Origin: Alphaproteobacteria bacterium | GTDB taxonomy: Bacteria > Pseudomonadota > Alphaproteobacteria > Micavibrionales > UBA2020 | Assembly: GCA_029266795.1 (NCBI GenBank) | Contig: JAQSWE010000076.1 | Span: 1 to 9,732, forward strand | DNA length: 9,732 nt | Direction: 5' to 3' | Part shown: one piece after another, positions 5,525-9,732 of the stretch | Numbering within the stretch: position 1 is the first letter of the stretch | How the letters are laid out: each line of letters opens with the position of its first letter | Translations under genes and position numbers: made by a program | Notes under the pieces: generated by a model | Told to the model about the DNA's origin: nothing | The model's database searches: none | What the model saw: the letters and a program-made list of their open reading frames with translations, nothing else

Positions 5525-6934
5525 TTAGAACGGCGACGCGATGCCGCTTTGCTTCAATTGGTCGATCAGCTGGTTTTTCAAGCGCTCCAGCCCTTCGGTG
5601 TTGAACCCTTCGGCGCGGATGGTGAGCGCGTCTTCGGTGTTCGACGGGCGCATCAGCCACCAGCCATCCGCCGTCATCACGCGCACGCCGTCGATATCGT
5701 TGATCTCGACGCCCTTGGCCGCTTCTTTTTTCAGGCGTTCCTTGATCTCCGGCGCAATCGCAAACTTGCGGTCGGCGGGAACGTGGAAGCGGATTTCCGG
5801 GGTGTTCTGCATCTTCGGCAGGTGGGCGGTCAGTTCCGCCAGTGACTTGCCCGAATGGCTGAGGATGTTCAGCAACCGCACGGCATCATAGATCGCATCG
5901 TCAAAGCCGTAATATTTATCGGCAAAGCAGATATGGCCCGCGAGTTCGCCAGCCAATGGCGAATTCAATTCGCGCATTTTCTGCTTGATGAGCGAATGGC
6001 CGGTGATCCACATCACGGGCTTGCCGCCGAGGCGCGCGATTTCGTCGAACAGCACGCGGCTGCATTTTACATCGGCGATGATATGCGCGCCGGGATGGGT
6101 TTTCAGCACTTCCTGCGCATAGACGGCAATCAGCAAATCCGCCCACAAAATGCTGCCATCGGCATCGACCGCGCCGATACGATCCGCGTCGCCGTCAAAA
6201 CCGATGCCCACATCGGCCTTCACGTCCTTCACCAGCTTTTGCAGGTCGACGAGGTTTTTGGCGACTGTCGGGTCGGGATGGTGGTTGGGGAAAGTGCCGT
6301 CGATATCGTCGTAAATCAGCGTATGTTTGCCGGGGAGTTTCTTGACAAGGCGGCGCAAAATTTCGCCCGCCGCGCCGTTGCCGTTGTCCCAAGCCACGGT
6401 TAGGTCGCGGGGACCGTCGTAATCCTTCACCAGACGATCAACATAGGTATCCTGAATATCGATGGTGGTTGACGTCCCCTTGCCCGTTTCGAAATCACCC
6501 GCCGCGACCAGCTTGCCGAGGTCTTGAATCTGCACGCCGAAGAAGGACTGGTCCTTGAACGTCATCTTGATGCCGTTATACGACAGCGGGCTGTGGGAGC
6601 CGGTGATCTGGATCGCCGCATCTAGGCCGCGCGACTTCATCGTGAAATACGCCATCGGCGTGGGGCCAAGGCCGATTGCTTCCACGGTCAGGCCGCAATC
6701 GGTCAGACCGCGAATGGCGTGTTCGGCAAATTCGGGGGAGCTTTCGCGGCCGTCATAGCCGACCGCAATCGTCTTGCCACCCTGACGCTTCAGGATCGTG
6801 CCGAAACCGCGACCGATGAAGTAGCAGTCATCCGCCTTCAGCGTGTTCCCCACCGTGCCGCGAATGTCGTATTCGCGCAGGATGCTTTTGTCGAAGATAT
6901 GGCTGGCGGCGAAGGTTTTGGCGGCGGTTTGCAT
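5525..6934 (-). CDS. Phosphomannomutase/phosphoglucomutase (AlgC/ManB type)
   Basis: A 469-residue alpha-D-phosphohexomutase, full length for the family. It interconverts hexose 6-phosphate and 1-phosphate (mannose or glucose) and supplies GDP-mannose or UDP-glucose precursors for surface polysaccharides. The four signature loops are present: phosphoserine S113 in TGSHSPLSYNG; metal-binding D247, D249 and D251 in GFDGDADR; sugar-binding GELAGH (329-334); phosphate-binding RPSNTED (429-435). Two loops differ mildly from the AlgC pattern: TGSHSP instead of TGSHNP, and GELAGH instead of GEMSGH. Catalytic residues are kept, so activity is expected. PMM/PGM is more likely than phosphoglucosamine mutase because of the GE-x-x-GH loop and the length. 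The start (MQTAAKTFAAS) has only a weak ribosome site, but no better Met precedes the conserved ILREYDIRG. The gene diverges from the 7081 operon and precedes chpT. Confidence 0.93.
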   Translation of the reverse strand: MQTAAKTFAASHIFDKSILREYDIRGTVGNTLKADDCYFIGRGFGTILKRQGGKTIAVGYDGRESSPEFAEHAIRGLTDCGLTVEAIGLGPTPMAYFTMKSRGLDAAIQITGSHSPLSYNGIKMTFKDQSFFGVQIQDLGKLVAAGDFETGKGTSTTIDIQDTYVDRLVKDYDGPRDLTVAWDNGNGAAGEILRRLVKKLPGKHTLIYDDIDGTFPNHHPDPTVAKNLVDLQKLVKDVKADVGIGFDGDADRIGAVDADGSILWADLLIAVYAQEVLKTHPGAHIIADVKCSRVLFDEIARLGGKPVMWITGHSLIKQKMRELNSPLAGELAGHICFADKYYGFDDAIYDAVRLLNILSHSGKSLAELTAHLPKMQNTPEIRFHVPADRKFAIAPEIKERLKKEAAKGVEINDIDGVRVMTADGWWLMRPSNTEDALTIRAEGFNTEGLERLKNQLIDQLKQSGIASPF

Positions 6935-6975
6935 GTTTATTTATTCCGGAAACTGATGAGGCAATAGTGTCATTA

Positions 6976-7004
6976 GTTTTATCCCAGCCCACCCTTCCTC
7001 GCAA
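6976..7004 (-). promoter_or_regulatory. Weak candidate promoter for the mutase-chpT operon
   Basis: On the minus strand: TTGCGA (6999-7004), a 17-base spacer, then TAAAAC (6976-6981), about 40 bases before the mutase ATG. Match to consensus is modest. A promoter must lie in this 146-base divergent gap unless transcription enters from elsewhere, but this assignment is weak. Confidence 0.25.
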
Positions 7005-7031
7005 GCAAACGCAAGGCTTACAGTTTTCATA

Positions 7032-7059
7032 TTGCCAAGGTATATTATTTCACTATAGT
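7032..7059 (+). promoter_or_regulatory. Sigma-70-type promoter of the 7081 operon
   Basis: TTGCCA (7032-7037), a 16-base spacer, then TATAGT (7054-7059). The transcript would start near 7066, about 15 bases before the chosen ATG at 7081. The -10 box lies inside the perfect 10-base palindrome CACTATAGTG (7051-7060). The surrounding sequence is AT-rich compared with the genes. Confidence 0.5.
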
Positions 7060-7060
7060 G
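7051..7060. promoter_or_regulatory. Palindrome over the -10 box, candidate operator
   Basis: CACTATAGTG is a perfect 10-base palindrome. With one mismatch it extends to TTTCACTATAGTGGAA (7048-7063). It covers the predicted -10 box, so a bound dimer would block initiation. No regulator is known and the palindrome is short. Confidence 0.3.
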
Positions 7061-7066
7061 GAACCC

Positions 7067-7081
7067 TTAACCGGATTCTAA
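7067..7081 (+). promoter_or_regulatory. CtrA-like box near-match at the start of the 7081 operon
   Basis: TTAA-CCGGATT-CTAA matches TTAA-N7-TTAA at 7 of 8 fixed positions. It spans the predicted transcription start up to the first base of the ATG, and shares the TTAACCGG core with the site at 4664-4678. Candidate only. Confidence 0.25.
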
Positions 7082-7644
7082 TGGATGTCATGAAGCGTTT
7101 GCCCCGCGAAAAAATCAGCGAAGAATTCAACGCGTCGAAGCGCGAATTCGCCGCCTATGGCGAAAAATCGGGCTTCGATATCGCGCTGCAAAACATCAGC
7201 ACCGCGATTGGCGAGCTGAAAGAATCCGGTATCGACGTCTCGCTGGAAATTTTCGGCGATGCGTCGGAACAGGCATTCGATTTGTTCCCCACCACCAGCG
7301 TCACCGTGCCGATCAGCGGCGTGTTGCGCATAGGCCCCATTAACCGCCTTTTTGCGCTGGCCACGAAATCGGACAGCAAGAACGCGCTCATCATCGGGCT
7401 CTCGAATTACGATATCCGCTTCAACGGGCCGGATGCGAAATTTGAAGACGGGCTGATTTCCGGCAAAGTGCGCAGCCTGACCTTCGATTTGAAAAAAGAC
7501 CCTGACGCCTTGGTGAAATTCCAGCAGGAAATCATCAACCATGCCGCACGCAATGCCGTCGTGAATGACAATGACGCCGCGCAGGCTTTCGACAGCGCCA
7601 CGACCTTACGCAAATCCGTCCTGCCCCGCCCGAAAACACCATGA
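7081..7644 (+). CDS. Hypothetical protein, 187 residues, first gene of the plus-strand operon
   Basis: I do not recognise this protein. It has no signal peptide, membrane segment or catalytic motif that I can name. Residues 1-50 look helical and charged (MKRLPREKISEEF, then FDIALQNISTAIGELKESG). Residues 52-130 look like alternating strands (VSLEIFGDA, SVTVPISGVLRIG, NALIIGLSNYDIRFNG, GKVRSLTFDLKKD). Residues 131-160 form a helix (DALVKFQQEIINHAARNAVV), and the proline-rich end LPRPKTP looks disordered. I chose the start at 7081 because a longer in-frame reading from 6967 runs through the promoter region and its extra residues do not look like protein. ATG 7090 (MKRLPREK) is also possible. 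The stop overlaps the next start as ATGA, so it is translationally coupled to an RNA methyltransferase gene. A link to RNA modification is only suggested by that neighbour. Confidence 0.75.
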   Translation: MDVMKRLPREKISEEFNASKREFAAYGEKSGFDIALQNISTAIGELKESGIDVSLEIFGDASEQAFDLFPTTSVTVPISGVLRIGPINRLFALATKSDSKNALIIGLSNYDIRFNGPDAKFEDGLISGKVRSLTFDLKKDPDALVKFQQEIINHAARNAVVNDNDAAQAFDSATTLRKSVLPRPKTP

Positions 7645-8552
7645 GCGATTTTTCCGCCTATCTTGCGCCCGAAGGTTTTGTCCACGAATTGGTGGCGGAG
7701 CTGGGCGATGATGTGGAGGATGTGTTTGAACGCCTCGTCATCTCCAAAAAACCGGCACGCAAAGTTATCTGGGCGGAGAATAGCTGGCTGAACCCGCAAT
7801 GGATTGAAATATCCTCCATCGGCGATGCCGCGAAAAAACTGAAAAGCCTGCAGCGCAACTGGTGGAATTACGGCTTCGATTTCCACCGCCGCAGCGGGCT
7901 GATTACCGAGAAGCTGCCGCATGTGGGCGGCAAGCCGTTGAAATTCGGCCAGCCGCTGATCACTGCGCCGCTGGGGTCGTGGACGCTGGTGAAGGAAAAC
8001 CTGATCCTCGCCTCGCCTTCCTGTTCCGAACCCGTGCCGAATGGCGCGTATAAATTCGACGAAGACAAGGGCGAGCCGCCCAACCGCGCCTATCTGAAAT
8101 TGTGGGAGGCGCTGACGCGCGCCGGACAAATGCCGAAAAACGGCGAGACCTGCATCGATTTCGGCTCCGCCCCCGGTGGCTGGACATGGGTGCTGCATTC
8201 ACTGGGCGCGCATGTCATCAGCGTCGATAAAGCCCCCCTCGCCCCCAATATCGCGAAACTGCCGCGCGTGAAATATATCGAGCAAAGCGCCTTTTCGATC
8301 GCGCCCAAGGATATCGGGCCCGTCGATTGGCTGTTCTCCGACGTCATCTGCTATCCCGAACGCCTGATGCGCCTTGTGAACGACTGGCGCGAGGCGGGAT
8401 TTGCGCGCAACTTTGTAACTACGATTAAATTACAAGGGGATACCGACTTCAAGGCCATCCAGCCCTTCCTTGACATCGAAGGGTCGTATGCTATCCATTT
8501 GTATCACAACAAGCATGAAATAACCTGGTTCAGTCTGGAGAAGCCCGCATGA
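7641..8552 (+). CDS. RlmM-like rRNA 2'-O-ribose methyltransferase (FtsJ-type)
   Basis: A 303-residue SAM-dependent RNA methyltransferase. The Rossmann domain covers about 147-303. It has the SAM loop CIDFGSAPGGWTWVL (171-185), acidic D196 at the end of strand 2 (VISVDKAPLA), and the FtsJ-type K-D-K-E tetrad K153 (YLKLWEAL), D234 (LFSDVICYP), K263 (TTIKLQGD) and E293 (NKHEITWF). The wording closely follows E. coli RlmM, which methylates C2498 of 23S rRNA (APGGWTW/CPGGWTY, VDWLFSD/ISWMVCD, LYHNKHE/LYHDREE). The roughly 145-residue N-terminal part is shorter than the THUMP-containing N-terminus of E. coli RlmM, and I cannot see a clear THUMP motif. The exact target is therefore inferred. It overlaps both neighbours by ATGA and has no own ribosome site, so its translation depends on coupling to the upstream gene. 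Confidence 0.85.
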   Translation: MSDFSAYLAPEGFVHELVAELGDDVEDVFERLVISKKPARKVIWAENSWLNPQWIEISSIGDAAKKLKSLQRNWWNYGFDFHRRSGLITEKLPHVGGKPLKFGQPLITAPLGSWTLVKENLILASPSCSEPVPNGAYKFDEDKGEPPNRAYLKLWEALTRAGQMPKNGETCIDFGSAPGGWTWVLHSLGAHVISVDKAPLAPNIAKLPRVKYIEQSAFSIAPKDIGPVDWLFSDVICYPERLMRLVNDWREAGFARNFVTTIKLQGDTDFKAIQPFLDIEGSYAIHLYHNKHEITWFSLEKPA

Positions 8553-9732
8553 GCTACAAAGGCGACGAGCACCTGAAATCCCTTCTCTCGGCATCCGGCG
8601 AAAAACGCACGGTCGAGGAAGTGAAGGAAACGCTGCGCGGCATCAACGCCGCCCCCGCCGACCTTGGCGAGCCGCAGCGCTGGGCGCGCCTGTTCACGAC
8701 GAACGACAATGCGGAAACCGTGCAGCAGCTGGCCGCATTGAAAGAACACCTCGCCGCCAACCAGAACAATGTGAAGCAGGATAAACTCGCCGACCTGCGC
8801 GCCGAAATGGCGAAGCGCGGTGTCGATGGTTTCTATATCCCACGCGCCGATGAATTTCAGGGCGAATACGTGCCGGCACGCGCCGAGCGCCTCGCCTGGA
8901 TCACGGAATTCACAGGCTCCGCCGGTTACGCAGTGGTGCTGAACGACAAGGCCGGTTTCTTCACCGATGGCCGCTACACGCTCCAATCCCGCGCGCAGGT
9001 GGATGACAAAGCATTCCAGATCTGCAACGTGTCGGAAAACCAACTGCCGATCCCGACCATGTCGCCCGTCGAATGGATTGAAAAGAATTTGCCCGCAGGC
9101 GCGCGCTTCGGCGTCGATCCCTGGGTGCATACGCCCAATGACCTGAAACGCATCAAGGACGCGGTCGAAAAGGCCGGCGGCACGCTGGTGCTGCTGCAGG
9201 ACAACCCGCTGGACGCCGCATGGAAAGACCAGCCGCCCGCGCCACTCGCGCCCGTCGTGCCGCATCCGCTGCAATATGCAGGGAAATCGTCGGATGAAAA
9301 ACGCGCCGACCTGTCAAAGACATTGGCGACCAAGGGCGCGGATGCGATTGCCGTCGCGCTGCCCGAAGAAATTGCATGGCTTCTCAACATCCGCGGCGGC
9401 GACGTGCCTTGCACGCCTTTCGCCCTTTCCTATGCTATCGCGCACAAGGACGGATCGGTGGACTGGTATATCGACAGCCGCAAGGTGACCGGGGAAACGA
9501 AAGCTTGGGTCGGTGCCGATGTGCGCCTGCATCCGCTGGAAGATTTCGCGGGCGGCATCGAGGCCTTGGCGAAACAGGGGAAGAAGGTCTGGGTCGATCC
9601 CGGTTCCTCCCCCGCCAAGGTCGAAGACATCATCAAGACGGCGGGCGGCGTGAGCATTGCCGAGAAAAGCCCGATCCAATTGATGAAGGCGAAAAAGAAC
9701 GCGGTGGAAATTCAGGGCACGATTGACGCCCA
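8549..9732 (+). CDS. pepP: Xaa-Pro aminopeptidase (M24B), N-terminal 394 residues, cut by window end
   Basis: An open frame with no stop up to the right edge. Aminopeptidase P removes N-terminal residues preceding proline, using two metal ions. After residue about 76 the protein follows the cytosolic three-domain type. Creatinase-like domain I contains VDGFYIPRADEFQGEYVPAR (92-111) and ERLAWITEFTGSAG (113-126), then FFTDGRYTLQSRAQVD. Domain II contains LPEEIAWLLNIRGGDVPCTP (271-290), and KAKKNAVEIQGT (380-391) marks the edge of the pita-bread catalytic domain. The metal ligands lie beyond the window. Residues 1-76 are an extra, mostly helical, charged extension absent from most family members. 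The ATG overlaps the methyltransferase stop, and GGAG (8537-8540) lies 8 bases upstream, supporting the long start. Codon use of the extension looks like the rest of the gene. Confidence 0.92.
   Translation, partial: MSYKGDEHLKSLLSASGEKRTVEEVKETLRGINAAPADLGEPQRWARLFTTNDNAETVQQLAALKEHLAANQNNVKQDKLADLRAEMAKRGVDGFYIPRADEFQGEYVPARAERLAWITEFTGSAGYAVVLNDKAGFFTDGRYTLQSRAQVDDKAFQICNVSENQLPIPTMSPVEWIEKNLPAGARFGVDPWVHTPNDLKRIKDAVEKAGGTLVLLQDNPLDAAWKDQPPAPLAPVVPHPLQYAGKSSDEKRADLSKTLATKGADAIAVALPEEIAWLLNIRGGDVPCTPFALSYAIAHKDGSVDWYIDSRKVTGETKAWVGADVRLHPLEDFAGGIEALAKQGKKVWVDPGSSPAKVEDIIKTAGGVSIAEKSPIQLMKAKKNAVEIQGTIDA

Noticed and set aside
5525..6934. Loop variants TGSHSP and GELAGH as a sign of an inactive mutase
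   Set aside because: The phosphoserine, the three metal-binding aspartates, the sugar-binding Glu and His and the phosphate loop are all kept, so an active enzyme is more likely.
6967..7080. In-frame upstream ATG that would extend the 187-residue protein by 38 residues
   Set aside because: The stretch contains the best promoter and the palindrome, is AT-rich, and its translation does not look like the rest of the protein.
7407..8198. Long minus-strand open frame opposite the unknown gene and the methyltransferase
   Set aside because: It is antisense to two well-supported coupled genes. Its H/R/F/Q-rich translation is typical of the complementary frame of GC-rich genes.
1..9732. Mobile element, CRISPR array, tRNA or phage remnants
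   Set aside because: I saw no transposase or integrase, no regularly spaced repeats and no tRNA-like cloverleaf. Gene order and codon use look uniform throughout.

Overview
The window looks like ordinary chromosomal DNA from a GC-rich alphaproteobacterium. The evidence is a ChpT-type histidine phosphotransferase (the CtrA phosphorelay shuttle, known from Alphaproteobacteria), a che operon whose CheY carries a DWNMP phospho-site like alphaproteobacterial CheYs, and a CheA lacking room for P2. I cannot assign a genus. A Rhodospirillales-like or Micavibrio-like lineage is possible but is a guess. There are no rRNAs, tRNAs, insertion sequences, phage genes or CRISPR arrays, and no gene-free stretch reaches 300 bases.

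Region 1 (about 1-4721, minus strand) is a chemotaxis operon, transcribed right to left. A TTGACA-N16-TAGAAT promoter (4694-4721) lies just before a small ankyrin-repeat gene. Then come cheA, cheW, cheY, cheB and the first 38 codons of cheR, which runs off the left edge. From cheA onward the genes overlap or nearly touch, so cheA to cheR is clearly one transcription unit. The 85-base gap between the ankyrin gene and cheA holds two small inverted repeats but no convincing terminator. No chemoreceptor or flagellar gene is in view.

Region 2 (4661-4857) is a 197-base AT-rich intergenic stretch. It holds the che promoter, an inverted repeat around its -35 box, and a larger nested inverted repeat (4755-4825). 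The inner arm of that repeat may terminate the chpT transcript.

Region 3 (4858-6934, minus strand) holds a phosphomannomutase/phosphoglucomutase followed 25 bases later by a chpT-like histidine phosphotransferase. They are probably cotranscribed.

Region 4 (7081-9732, plus strand) is divergent from region 3. It is a three-gene, translationally coupled operon with ATGA overlaps at both junctions: an unrecognised 187-residue soluble protein, an RlmM-like rRNA 2'-O-methyltransferase with an intact K-D-K-E tetrad, and an Xaa-Pro aminopeptidase (M24B). The aminopeptidase has an unusual N-terminal extension of about 75 residues and is cut by the right edge before its catalytic domain.

I see no clearly new multi-gene system. 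The most unusual points are the ankyrin gene heading the che operon, the nested inverted repeat, the unknown protein coupled to the RNA methyltransferase, the extended aminopeptidase, and possible CtrA-type half-sites at two gene starts in a window that also encodes ChpT.
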